A stretch of 16,671 bases of DNA, from NCBI GenBank assembly GCA_022865865.1, contig JALHTN010000340.1, positions 1-16,671 on the forward strand, given 5' to 3'. The DNA is from Anaerolineales bacterium. Lineage in GTDB: Bacteria; Chloroflexota; Anaerolineae; Anaerolineales; UBA4823. Below the pieces are notes generated by a model. It made no database searches. It was not told the DNA's origin and saw nothing but the letters and a program-made list of their open reading frames with translations. How positions within the stretch are numbered: the stretch's first letter is position 1; every line of letters begins with the position of its first letter. A program made the translations under genes and the position numbers. Positions 7,481 to 15,432 of the stretch are shown one piece after another.

Positions 7481-8005
7481 TCAATCACGCATGGAGGTGG
7501 TGGGCACAATTTGCTGTCCGTCACCAAGTTCCTGGAAGCGATTATTCAAAGCAGCTTCGACATGTGGAGGTACCATGCTGCTCACATCTCCACCAAGTGA
7601 AGCGATCTCACGCACAGTAGAGCTTGAAAGAAAAGTGTGATCTTCATTCGTGATCAGAGAGATCGTTTCGATGTCAGGCGCTAAACGATGGTTTGCCAGG
7701 GCCATGCGGAATTCATATTCGAAATCTGAAAAGACACGCAATCCGCGCACGAGCACCTGAGCATTGACCCTATGGCAGAATTCAACCGTCAATCCACTGA
7801 AACCCATTACAGTTACCTGGGGGTTATCGGGAAAGGTCTGCTCAACCAAATCGATTCTTTCCTTGGGAGAGAAGAGAAGTGATTTCAGGGGACGATCATA
7901 AACTGCTATCACGATTTCATCAAACAGGTGGGTGGCACGCAGAATGATATCCATGTGTCCCTTATGAATCGGATCAAATGTACCAGGTACTACTGCTCGG
8001 ATCAT
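7481..8005 (-). CDS. coaD: Pantetheine-phosphate adenylyltransferase
   Basis: Transfers AMP from ATP to 4'-phosphopantetheine to give dephospho-CoA, the penultimate step of CoA synthesis, in the cytoplasm. The nucleotidyltransferase motif is PGTFDPIHKGH at 7-17, with H17 the catalytic histidine; position 14 is H where T is common. The phosphopantetheine-binding stretch around K41 and the RGLR motif at 87-90 are intact. SSSTVRE at 127-133 corresponds to the ISSTxIR motif. The length is 174 residues, slightly over the usual 160, with the excess in the C-terminal tail (GDGQQIVPTTSMRD). GAGG lies 4 bases before the ATG. It lies 50 bases after recG and is probably the last gene of the fakA-degV-recG-coaD run. 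Confidence 0.97.
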   Translation of the reverse strand: MIRAVVPGTFDPIHKGHMDIILRATHLFDEIVIAVYDRPLKSLLFSPKERIDLVEQTFPDNPQVTVMGFSGLTVEFCHRVNAQVLVRGLRVFSDFEYEFRMALANHRLAPDIETISLITNEDHTFLSSSTVREIASLGGDVSSMVPPHVEAALNNRFQELGDGQQIVPTTSMRD

Positions 8006-8055
8006 ATCACCTCGTGGGTATTAAGTTGCAAATTATAGGCCATATCTATTACCGG

Positions 8056-10614
8056 TCAACTGATATCTGCCTGGGACACAAATCCGTCGTGCCCCCAGAA
8101 GTGTGCTAAAGTTGCGGCCAGATGCTCGTGCTCGGGAAGACTCAAATCTGGATCCTGTTCACGGATTTTTTTAGCGGTGACCTGGGCTTTTTCTATCAGT
8201 TTCAGGTCGGTAAGTGAGGCCATTTGCAGTTGCTTGGTATAGCCAGCCTGACGCGTCCCTAAAAAGTCGCCGGGACCACGCTGGTTGAGATCGATTTCTG
8301 CCAGAGCAAAGCCGTCGTTTGTGGTTACCATCGCGGATAAGCGTTCATTTTCAACCGCATCCTCGGTGTCAGGGATCAGCAAGCAATAAGACTTCGCATC
8401 GCCTCGTCCAACTCGACCCCGGAATTGATGCAGCTGTGCCAAGCCAAATCGATTGGCACCCTCGATCAACATCACTGTGGCGTTGGGAATATCAACTCCA
8501 ACCTCAACCACCGATGTGGAAACCATGACCTGATACTCGCCAGAACGGAAATGTGCCATGACCTGCTCTTTCTCATCCGGCTTTAGACGTCCATGCAGTA
8601 AACCCAATTTCAGATCTGGAAAGATTTCGCTTTGCAAGCGGCTATGTTCATCGACTGCGGCTTTACTATCTTCTTGCGCATCTATTAATCCAAATGGATC
8701 TTCCTTGCCGATTAATGGATAAATGATAAACGCCTGGTTACCTTGCGAAACCTGGTTGCTAATCAGGGAATATGCCCGTTCTTGTTCGCGTGGAAGCAGG
8801 ATGTGGGTTTCAACAACCTGGCGACCCGGTGGCATCTCATCCATGATAAGCAGGTCTAAATCGCCATAGACAGTGAGTGCTAAAGAACGTGGTATGGGTG
8901 TAGCGGTCATAACCATAAGGTGAGGATTATTGCCCTTTGCTCGCAATGCAGCTCGCTGCTCTACGCCGAAACGGTGTTGCTCATCAATAATCGTTAGCTG
9001 CAGGTCGGCAAAAATGACAGGATCCTCAATTAATGCGTGTGTACCAATGACCAACTTGATTTCACCGTTTGATAACCCCTGGCGAATATCCTGCTTTTCA
9101 GATTCCGGTGTGGCACCGATCATTAAACGGATTTGGTGCTCGTGAAGAACTCCATTCTGACCGGTAAGAAAATTCTTCATACTGGTGTAATGCTGCTCCG
9201 CCAGGATACTGGTTGGTGCCATGAGCGCGGTTTGGGAACCCTCCCTGACAATCATGGCGGTCGCAATAGCGGCTATGACAGTCTTTCCTGATCCAACGTC
9301 CCCCTGCAGCAAGCGGTTCATCGGATGCCCATTAGCCAGATCGGAACGCATCTCAGATAATGCTCTTTTTTGGGCAGAGGTCAGCTCGAAAGGCAGCTGA
9401 GCAATGCGGTCATCCAGCCAGTCTTGAGGGACCATGAATACCTGTGCTGTACGCTCTTGCCAAGCCTGTTTCTGCTCCAGCATGCCAAGCTGCAGGTAGA
9501 GTATCTCCTCAAAGGCCAGACGGTAACGGGCGTCCTGCAGCTTTTCCTTCGAATCTGGAAAGTGCACCTGGAGGATGGCGTTTGAGAGCTCCATCAGGTT
9601 TTCACCTTGGCGCAGTTTCTTTGGAAATGGATCTGCGAGACGAGGAGCCCAGTAGGTGATCACACTGTGCATTAATCTCCGCAGCCAACGCTGGGTGATG
9701 TTTGCAGTCAAGGGGTAGACAGGGACGATGCGATTGGTGTGCAGGTTTTGCTGCTCAATTTGTTCGATTTCTGGACTATTCATGGAGATACGACCGAGAT
9801 ATTGATCGGTCTTTCCAGATAGAACGATTTGCACACCGGGTCTGAGTTTTTTTGCTATCCAGGGTTGGTTGAACCAGATCACCCGCAGATTGCCGGTACC
9901 ATCGCTGATAATGCCTTCTGTTATATTAACTTTCCCATTGCGAATTTTTCGGTTATTGGAACTCTGAACAGTGCCAATGATAGTGACCTGTTCACCATAA
10001 TCCAAGCGGTTGATGGTTTTTAATTGCGAATAATCATCGTACCGGCGGGGGTAGAAGTAAAGCATATCCTCCAAGGTTTCCAGACCAAGGCGTTTTAACG
10101 TTTGACCATGCTTTGGTCCAACTCCTGGAAGAACGGTCACAGGTGCATTTAATGCGTCCAGAGCGGTTTTTTGGGGTTGCTCCTCTTCGGGTGAGGGTTC
10201 CGGTTCGGCAACCGGCTCAGGTGCGGGTTGATCTGGCTGCACTTGTTCCGCAGGCTCAGCTGCGCTCACTTCTTCTGCCGGAGCTGCAAGGTCATCTACC
10301 TCGATTGGTGGTTCGGGAGCTTCCATCTCTTCTGAAGCAGATTCCTGGGGAAGAGGTGAATTCCCTGCCTCGCTTTGAATCCGGGACCATAAACCCTGTA
10401 GTGCTTCCTGACGAGAGGCAGGCGACAGGCGGTGGTAATCCCTCAATCGGGACAATACCGCGGAGATCAATTCCTCAGGCAATCCATCTTGACGGGCTTC
10501 GGCTTCCCAGGGCTCCAGCATGCGCGACAAACCACCCAAAACAGCCCGGTTGTCATAACCCCGTTCGGCTTCCAATTTAAAGAACTTCTGCAGTTTGATA
10601 AGAGATGGCTTCAT
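8056..10614 (-). CDS. recG: ATP-dependent DNA helicase RecG with an N-terminal extension
   Basis: Remodels stalled replication forks and branched recombination intermediates. At 852 residues it is about 150 longer than the E. coli protein. Residues 1-85 are a helical N-terminal domain, and about 90-150 is a Pro/Glu/Ala-rich linker. The wedge region starts with LPGVGPKHGQTLKRLG (162-177) and YPRRYDDYS (188-196), followed by the OB fold (about 208-290). Helicase motifs are Walker A GDVGSGKT at 438-445, DEQH at 544-547 (motif II), TATPIPR at 570-576, STSVVEVGVDIP at 699-710 and QLHQFRGRVGRG at 727-738. All look intact. The ATG has no clear Shine-Dalgarno sequence; it follows the degV stop by 30 bases. 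The start is kept because MKPSLIKLQKFFKLEAERGY resembles the N-terminus of RecG in related bacteria. Confidence 0.97.
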   Translation of the reverse strand: MKPSLIKLQKFFKLEAERGYDNRAVLGGLSRMLEPWEAEARQDGLPEELISAVLSRLRDYHRLSPASRQEALQGLWSRIQSEAGNSPLPQESASEEMEAPEPPIEVDDLAAPAEEVSAAEPAEQVQPDQPAPEPVAEPEPSPEEEQPQKTALDALNAPVTVLPGVGPKHGQTLKRLGLETLEDMLYFYPRRYDDYSQLKTINRLDYGEQVTIIGTVQSSNNRKIRNGKVNITEGIISDGTGNLRVIWFNQPWIAKKLRPGVQIVLSGKTDQYLGRISMNSPEIEQIEQQNLHTNRIVPVYPLTANITQRWLRRLMHSVITYWAPRLADPFPKKLRQGENLMELSNAILQVHFPDSKEKLQDARYRLAFEEILYLQLGMLEQKQAWQERTAQVFMVPQDWLDDRIAQLPFELTSAQKRALSEMRSDLANGHPMNRLLQGDVGSGKTVIAAIATAMIVREGSQTALMAPTSILAEQHYTSMKNFLTGQNGVLHEHQIRLMIGATPESEKQDIRQGLSNGEIKLVIGTHALIEDPVIFADLQLTIIDEQHRFGVEQRAALRAKGNNPHLMVMTATPIPRSLALTVYGDLDLLIMDEMPPGRQVVETHILLPREQERAYSLISNQVSQGNQAFIIYPLIGKEDPFGLIDAQEDSKAAVDEHSRLQSEIFPDLKLGLLHGRLKPDEKEQVMAHFRSGEYQVMVSTSVVEVGVDIPNATVMLIEGANRFGLAQLHQFRGRVGRGDAKSYCLLIPDTEDAVENERLSAMVTTNDGFALAEIDLNQRGPGDFLGTRQAGYTKQLQMASLTDLKLIEKAQVTAKKIREQDPDLSLPEHEHLAATLAHFWGHDGFVSQADIS

Positions 10615-10644
10615 TTAGGGTATTTTACCAGTAACAAACGATAA

Positions 10645-11490
10645 TTATGGTCTGGTTTCATCCTGGTATAAAGCTGTGAAACCGAGGCCATTTGGCCCCA
10701 CATGGGCGCCGATCGCAGTGGTTACATTGACCACTAGGGGTGGGGTGGGTAAATCTGGTGCCAATTTGTCAAGCATCCAACGTGCTTCTTCTTCGGCATT
10801 CGTGTGCAGCACTGCGAAGCGATTCATCGGGGTTGAAGACCGCATCAGATCTAACAAACGGGCAATTCCTTTCTTGCGAGTTCGCACCTCGCCCAGGCTG
10901 AATACATTCCCATCGAACACTTCCACAAATGGTTTCAAATGAAGCAACGCACCCAGTCTTGCGCGCGCCCATGAGACACGCCCACTGCGCCGGACGTATT
11001 CCGCTGTGTCCAACATGGCGATCAGCCGCAGCCGTTTTCGCACCCCGCTGATGAGCTCCATAATCGACTCCAAAGTCTCCCCTTGTGAGATTGCCTCGGC
11101 AGCTTCGAGAACCTGGAACCCCAATCCTAGAGAAACTTGCCTGCTATCCACAACCACCACTTGTCCTTCAACCGACTGAGCTGCGGCGCTAGCAGCATTA
11201 TAAATACCGCTTAATTCTTTTGAGCAGTGAATGGAAAGAATCTGGTCAAATCCACTGCTGAATAAACGCTCATATAAAGTTTGGTACGTGCCTACTGATG
11301 AGGTTGAAGTGGTTGGAAAGGTGGTCATTTCCGGCAGCTGCAGGTAGAAATCCCCCCGGGAATAATTTTCATCGTCTTCAATGCTCTCACCATCTATTAT
11401 CAGGATATTTGGAACAACATGTATCTGGTGCGTTGCAACAAGGTCGCGTGGTAGATCGCAGGTGCTGTCAGTGACAAGTGCTATCTTCAT
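10645..11490 (-). CDS. DegV family fatty-acid-binding protein (FakB-like)
   Basis: DegV proteins bind one fatty acid and present its carboxyl group to the kinase FakA. The 281 residues cover both DegV domains. The N-terminal motif is TDSTCDLP at 7-14. The ligand loop PTTSTSSVG is at 59-67. SKELSGIYNAA is at 90-100, and the C-terminal TAIGAHVGPNGLG is close to the end. There is no signal peptide, so it is cytoplasmic. FakA is encoded directly upstream, so the two probably form a fatty acid kinase that feeds exogenous or recycled acyl chains into phospholipid synthesis; acyl preference cannot be read. The ATG lacks its own ribosome binding site and overlaps the stop of a possible 28-codon frame as ATGA. 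Confidence 0.93.
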   Translation of the reverse strand: MKIALVTDSTCDLPRDLVATHQIHVVPNILIIDGESIEDDENYSRGDFYLQLPEMTTFPTTSTSSVGTYQTLYERLFSSGFDQILSIHCSKELSGIYNAASAAAQSVEGQVVVVDSRQVSLGLGFQVLEAAEAISQGETLESIMELISGVRKRLRLIAMLDTAEYVRRSGRVSWARARLGALLHLKPFVEVFDGNVFSLGEVRTRKKGIARLLDLMRSSTPMNRFAVLHTNAEEEARWMLDKLAPDLPTPPLVVNVTTAIGAHVGPNGLGFTALYQDETRP

Positions 11491-11573
11491 TGGTAGGCTA
11501 TTTGTTGCAGGAATGTTTCGAACCGCAGATTAAACAAGATAGCGAACTCAGGTATGGGAAATCTAAATTCCAC
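11487..11573 (-). CDS. Possible 28-codon coupling peptide before degV
   Basis: A GTG at 11573-11571 has a very strong ribosome binding site (AAGGGGG at 11588-11582, 8-base spacing) and opens a frame that runs through the otherwise empty 109-base gap after fakA. The peptide begins VEFRFPIPEFAILFNL and ends QQIAYQ; it could be an amphipathic helix. The TGA stop overlaps the degV ATG as ATGA, and degV has no ribosome binding site of its own. This arrangement is typical of termination-reinitiation coupling. Another in-frame GTG lies 8 codons earlier without a binding site. I do not recognise the peptide; conservation would be needed to call it a gene. Confidence 0.4.
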   Translation of the reverse strand: MEFRFPIPEFAILFNLRFETFLQQIAYQ

Positions 11574-11599
11574 GGTTTCAGCCCCCTTGATATGCACGA

Positions 11600-13279
11600 T
11601 TATTCAAAAGATATGATGAATTGATAATGGGGCTGACCCCCATTCTGCAGCTCCACCTCAAGATGTGAGTGGGAGGCACGTATGGTATCAGCAATGTGAT
11701 TCGCATCCTGGTTGGTCACATCTGCGCCATAGAAAAGGGTGATCAGCTCATATTGTTCGAGCTCCAGTTTCTCCCATAGAGAAACACATGCCTCTTCAAG
11801 CGATTGAGCAGAGGTAAGCAACTTGCCGTTAAATATGGCGATGGTTTCACCTTCTTGGCAATTTACCCCATCAATTTCCACACTGCGGATAGCAGTGGTG
11901 ATCTCAGCTGTGTCAACATCTTCAAGGGCGGCGTTCATATCAGCAGCAACTTCATCAAGATCCCCGTGTGGGACGAGTCTGAACATTGCTGCCAGGCCTT
12001 GTGGGATGGTTTGTGAGGGAATGACAGCAACTTGCTTGACGGTTAAATCAGCGGCATTATTAGCTGCCATGATGATATTCTTGTTGTTCGGTAAGAGGAT
12101 TACTTTATCGGTGGGTAAATCTTCAAAGGCATCCAGCAGATCCTCGGTGCTGGGATTCATTGTTTGCCCCCCTTCGACGATTCCAGCAACACCTAAACTA
12201 GCGAAGACCTGTGAAATACCCTTACCGGGAGAAACGGCGATTACAGCAATTTGACCCGGTTCAAGCGGGGAAATAGTTACTCCAGCCTGGCGTTCGATCT
12301 CTTCCATTTGATCGATTAGATTCTCAATATACACTTTGGTGATTGTACCCAGGGACATGGTGTAGTCGATGGGTTCATAGCGCTTTTCTGTTTCCACATG
12401 GATATGCATGCGGTAAAGACCTTCTCCCTCACCTATCTGAATCGATGTACCAATCTCCTCAAGCCTGCTATAGAATTCTTTTAGATTGAGCGGGTCATGC
12501 GGGCGGAAGTCCACCACCACTTCATAATCTTGACCGGCTTCAATAGTTTCAAGCGTGTCGTCCAGAATCAATTTCGAAAGTGGCTGGACGGCCATCGCAG
12601 GTGTATCTAAAGGTTGTCCATTGATGTATCGCAGCATGCCTTCCAAGATGTAGAAAAGACCTTTTCCTCCGGCATCGACGACACCTGCTTTTTTGAGAAC
12701 ATCGAGTAAATCTGGGGTCCTCTCGACGGATTCATCAGCTTCCTGAACAACTCGTTCTAAAATCGAAATGGTATCTTCAGTTTCAGCTAGAGCGGCTTCG
12801 GCGACTCGAGCGATATCCTTGGCGACTGTTAGAATGGTACCTTCCACTGGACGAACAACACCCAGGTATGCGGTGTCCCGTGCTTCTCCAAAAGCGTGGG
12901 CCAATGCTGGACCATCCAGTACTTCTAAATCTTCTGATCCACGGGCTAAACCGCGCCAAATTTGTGAGAGAATCACGCCGGAATTGCCGCGTGCCCCCAT
13001 TAATGCACCGTGGGCAACCGCGTGGATCATTTTTCCGAAATTGTGTTCTGGTGAATCAGCGATTTCATCATAAGCGGCTTGCATCGTCAGGACCATATTT
13101 ATGCCAGTATCGCCGTCTGGTACGGGATATACATTAAGCGCGTTAACAATTTCCTGATTGGTCCTTAACCAGGTCAATCCAGCAACAATTAATGATTTCA
13201 GGGCTTGCCCATCAATTTGTGCTTTGCGAAACTGGTTTTGTCGCTTTTTGATATATGCTTGCTGAGTAGCTAAATTCAT
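11600..13279 (-). CDS. fakA: Fatty acid kinase subunit A (FakA/YloV, DAK/DhaL domain)
   Basis: ATP-dependent kinase that phosphorylates fatty acids held by DegV/FakB proteins. From the ATG at 13279 it is 559 residues, close to the 550 or so typical of FakA. The N-terminal DhaL domain (about 25-220) has ALNVYPVPDGDTGINM, with the metal-binding aspartates at D55 and D57, then GALMGARGNSGVILSQ near 91-106 and DLLDVLKKAGVVDAGGKGL near 190-208. The middle domain and the DegV-like C-terminal domain follow, ending PHYQFIISFE. A TTG four codons earlier (13291) is in frame but has no ribosome binding site, so I prefer the ATG with its weak GGATG. It is 35 bases downstream of the Asp23 gene, an arrangement also known from Firmicutes (yloU-yloV). 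Confidence 0.93.
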   Translation of the reverse strand: MNLATQQAYIKKRQNQFRKAQIDGQALKSLIVAGLTWLRTNQEIVNALNVYPVPDGDTGINMVLTMQAAYDEIADSPEHNFGKMIHAVAHGALMGARGNSGVILSQIWRGLARGSEDLEVLDGPALAHAFGEARDTAYLGVVRPVEGTILTVAKDIARVAEAALAETEDTISILERVVQEADESVERTPDLLDVLKKAGVVDAGGKGLFYILEGMLRYINGQPLDTPAMAVQPLSKLILDDTLETIEAGQDYEVVVDFRPHDPLNLKEFYSRLEEIGTSIQIGEGEGLYRMHIHVETEKRYEPIDYTMSLGTITKVYIENLIDQMEEIERQAGVTISPLEPGQIAVIAVSPGKGISQVFASLGVAGIVEGGQTMNPSTEDLLDAFEDLPTDKVILLPNNKNIIMAANNAADLTVKQVAVIPSQTIPQGLAAMFRLVPHGDLDEVAADMNAALEDVDTAEITTAIRSVEIDGVNCQEGETIAIFNGKLLTSAQSLEEACVSLWEKLELEQYELITLFYGADVTNQDANHIADTIRASHSHLEVELQNGGQPHYQFIISFE

Positions 13280-13314
13280 TAATTCATCCAACTGGCAGGA
13301 ATTTGGGACCCACT

Positions 13315-13671
13315 CTAATTCAGGCTGCTGATGCGTAAACCACTCACATGAATATTGACTTGAGTCACCGGCATCCCCAGTGCTTTCTCGACATGATACT
13401 TGACCGTATTGGCGACACTGCTGGCGACAGATTTTATCCTGGTTCCATATTCAATGACGATATACATATCAATGATGATCTTCTCTCCGTCATAATGGAC
13501 TTCAACCCCCTGCATTGGATCTTTGACCAGGACATTGGTGAGATTGTTCATCCGATTCTTTGGAGCTAGTCCGACCACACCATAAGATTCCAATGCTGCC
13601 TGGTGGGCGATCCTGGCTACGGCACGGGGTGAAACGTGAATGCTGCCTATCGGGGTAGTTTCTCCGGTCAT
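13315..13671 (-). CDS. Asp23/Gls24 family envelope-stress protein (YloU-like)
   Basis: Small protein of 118 residues covering one Asp23 domain. It starts with GSIHVSPRAVARIAHQAALESYGVVGL, the usual opening of the family. A central strand pair follows (GVEVHYDGEKIIIDMYIVIEYG), then the helix SVASSVANTVKYHVEKALGMPV and the final VNIHVSGLRI. There is no transmembrane anchor or signal peptide. Its biochemical role is not settled; relatives are abundant envelope-associated stress proteins, and the pairing with FakA is widespread. The ATG has AGAGG with 6-base spacing. It is the first gene of the minus-strand fakA block, divergent from rpmB. Confidence 0.92.
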   Translation of the reverse strand: MTGETTPIGSIHVSPRAVARIAHQAALESYGVVGLAPKNRMNNLTNVLVKDPMQGVEVHYDGEKIIIDMYIVIEYGTRIKSVASSVANTVKYHVEKALGMPVTQVNIHVSGLRISSLN

Positions 13672-13688
13672 GATTATCCTCTATTGTT

Positions 13689-13706
13689 TAACAACTTAAC
13701 TTGTTA
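13689..13706. promoter_or_regulatory. Palindrome between Asp23-like gene and rpmB, candidate operator
   Basis: A perfect inverted repeat, TAACAA-CTTAAC-TTGTTA, lies 17 bases before the Asp23-gene start. Its right arm is also the proposed -35 box of the plus-strand rpmB promoter. A protein bound here could affect both directions. It could also form a hairpin in the minus-strand leader. Confidence 0.4.
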
Positions 13707-13729
13707 GGAGATACGATTTGTGGTAATAT
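13701..13729 (+). promoter_or_regulatory. Probable rpmB promoter (extended -10)
   Basis: Plus-strand TTGTTA (13701-13706), a 17-base spacer ending in TGG, and TAATAT (13724-13729), which together give an extended -10 element. The transcription start would be near 13736, leaving a leader of about 134 bases before rpmB. Confidence 0.5.
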
Positions 13730-13735
13730 TGCTCG

Positions 13736-13767
13736 GCTCACATAAAGTCTGAGCATTAATTTTTTTT
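13736..13767 (+). promoter_or_regulatory. Hairpin plus T-run in the rpmB leader, possible attenuator
   Basis: A 5-bp stem, GCTCA/TGAGC, with a 9-base loop is followed by ATTAA and eight Ts (13760-13767). It lies right at the predicted 5' end of the rpmB transcript. The stem is short, so termination would be weak; it may instead mark the end of a short transcript or be chance. Confidence 0.25.
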
Positions 13768-13869
13768 ATTGGGCAGTAATAATCGAAAGCCTGCGTTTAC
13801 TTGGTGAAGTTCACAACTCCTTATTCGCTGCTTCGCAGAACCAAAATTGTCCAGAAAGGCTCTTGAAAG

Positions 13870-14052
13870 ATGGCAAAGTGTCAAAATTGCGGGAAGAAGA
13901 CGACTTTTGGTCGTTATCGACCTTGGTCCAAAAAATCAACTCTTCGAACTTTCCGTCCCAACCTTCAGAAGATCACGGTTTATGAAGATGGAAAAAAATC
14001 ACGGAAGGTCCTATGCACAAAGTGCATCCGTACATTGGTCAAGGAAAATTAA
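13870..14052 (+). CDS. rpmB: Ribosomal protein bL28, zinc-binding form
   Basis: Component of the large ribosomal subunit; 60 residues, the usual length for short bL28. It begins MAKCQNCGKK and carries FGRYRPWSKKSTLRTFRPNLQ, the conserved bL28 core (13-33). Two CxxC pairs, C4/C7 and C49/C52, can hold a zinc ion, so this is the C+ paralogue form rather than the zinc-free one that some bacteria make under zinc starvation. The ATG has AAAGG about 10 bases upstream. The gene is divergent from the Asp23-fakA block and is followed by a strong terminator. Confidence 0.97.
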   Translation: MAKCQNCGKKTTFGRYRPWSKKSTLRTFRPNLQKITVYEDGKKSRKVLCTKCIRTLVKEN

Positions 14053-14103
14053 GGTTTTAAAGTACTATTATTTCTAGGGGTTAATCGAAGCCACTAATGT
14101 TTT

Positions 14104-14134
14104 AAATCGCGGTCTTGCCGCGATTTTCCTTTTA
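14104..14134 (+). terminator. Rho-independent terminator of rpmB
   Basis: A perfect 9-bp stem, AAATCGCGG/CCGCGATTT, with a TCTTG loop (14104-14126) is followed by a T-rich tail (TCCTTTTA). It starts 52 bases after the rpmB stop. On the opposite strand the stem is not followed by a T-run, so it probably acts mainly on rpmB. Confidence 0.88.
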
Positions 14135-14222
14135 TGGGAGCCGAATAAACCCTAATCACCTTCGAATCATACCCGGGGGTAGGGGATATGGCAAGGGTGA
14201 GCGAAAATATATTTCCAGTAAG

Positions 14223-15278
14223 TTAGCGGATAGGGGGATTGTAAATAAAATAAACCCACAAGAAGAGCGGAAAGAGCCCTCCGACCGCGATTAATGCGAA
14301 CAAAGCTAAAACAATTGTGATCCAATCCATATCCAGTGGATTTGGTCTTTGGGGGATGACCTCTGGTGTAGCTGGTGTTTCAAATGGCTGCGTCACTGCA
14401 GTGCTCGCAACAGTTCCGTTCGCCATTTGGAGCGGAGCTTTCTCAACGATGAGTGAATTCTGGGGGTAGGCTTTCAAAACCCGACCTAATTGATCTGCGG
14501 TCCTATATCGAGCAGCAGGTTCTTTTGCCAGTGTTTTGAGTAAAATTTGTTCCACTTCAAGAGGAATATCCGGGTTTAATTCGCGAGGAGATTGGGGCAA
14601 ATCCTGGCGATGCATCCTAGCTAATTCGGTTGAGGTGGTAGCCGTGAACGGCAGCTTTCCAGTGAGCATCTCGTACATAATGATTCCCAGTGAGTAGACA
14701 TCCGAAGCAGGGGAGGGAGCAATACCAGCTGCTTGCTCAGGGGAGAAGTAAGATGGAGAACCCCAAACGATCTCGGCTTTCTCACCGGGATTGATAGTAG
14801 CGAGGGCGCGGGCAATTCCGAAGTCGACGATTTTAAGTTTCCGGTCAGGAGTGATCAACAGGTTTTGAGGTTTAATATCACAATGAACGAGGCCTGCCCG
14901 GTGAGCATAGCCCACCCCCGCGCAGGCCTGTTCCATCAGGGATAGCGTTTCTAGCAGGTCAAAGCGTTCAATTTTAACTTTAAGCTGTTTGATATCGGTT
15001 CCCGGAACATACTCCATGATGATGAATAACCGCTCAGAATCGAATCCAAAATCATATACTGTGACGATATTGGGGTGCGATAGATTGGCAGCAGCTTTCG
15101 CTTCTTGCTGGAAATGTTCCCGGAAGGCTGGATCTGTCGAATATTTCTGACGAAGTACTTTTATCGCTACATTCCGTTCTAAGGTGAGGTCGCGAGCCTT
15201 GTAAACAACAGCCATGCCACCTGTTCCCAAAGTGTCTTCGATCTGGTAACGATTATTGATTAAGGTGGTTTCTGACAT
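14223..15278 (-). CDS. Membrane-anchored Ser/Thr protein kinase (PknB-like, non-RD)
   Basis: Eukaryotic-type protein kinase of 351 residues. The glycine loop is LGTGGMA at 17-23, the ATP-anchoring lysine K40, the helix-C glutamate E59, the catalytic loop HCDIKPQN at 132-139 with D134, and DFG at 152-154. The activation segment ends at GSPSYFSPEQ (173-182). The residue before the catalytic aspartate is Cys, not Arg, so it is a non-RD kinase. After the domain (about 270) a Pro/Thr-rich linker leads to one membrane segment (about 319-346), and only about five residues follow, so there is no PASTA or other external sensor domain. AGGA is about 12 bases before the ATG. It is a single minus-strand gene, divergent from the lipid kinase. 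Confidence 0.95.
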   Translation of the reverse strand: MSETTLINNRYQIEDTLGTGGMAVVYKARDLTLERNVAIKVLRQKYSTDPAFREHFQQEAKAAANLSHPNIVTVYDFGFDSERLFIIMEYVPGTDIKQLKVKIERFDLLETLSLMEQACAGVGYAHRAGLVHCDIKPQNLLITPDRKLKIVDFGIARALATINPGEKAEIVWGSPSYFSPEQAAGIAPSPASDVYSLGIIMYEMLTGKLPFTATTSTELARMHRQDLPQSPRELNPDIPLEVEQILLKTLAKEPAARYRTADQLGRVLKAYPQNSLIVEKAPLQMANGTVASTAVTQPFETPATPEVIPQRPNPLDMDWITIVLALFALIAVGGLFPLFLWVYFIYNPPIR

Positions 15279-15307
15279 GCGGTTATATCATCCTGCGGGG
15301 TCTCGAA

Positions 15308-15316
15308 ATTGTACCA
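15308..15316 (-). promoter_or_regulatory. Possible extended -10 promoter of the Ser/Thr kinase gene
   Basis: Minus strand TGG followed by TACAAT (15316-15308) forms an extended -10 element with no evident -35 box. Transcription would start near 15301, about 23 bases before the ATG at 15278. Confidence 0.4.
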
Positions 15317-15432
15317 TTCATAGCGCTGTGGATATCGAGTAGAATCAATCCATTACCAGTTCAAAATCCATCGAGAATAAAGGTTGTGTCAGTTAAAGAA
15401 ACGACAACATTAACTTGAGGATCCATTAATCC

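Noticed and set aside
9829..10580. Plus-strand open frames opposite the RecG N-terminus
   Set aside because: They are the antisense of the Pro/Glu-rich linker and OB fold, with no start signal or family resemblance.
14135..14222. The C/G-rich stretch around 14170 as a terminator of the Ser/Thr kinase gene
   Set aside because: The only symmetry, TACCC/GGGTA, has a two-base loop and no following T-run on the minus strand.
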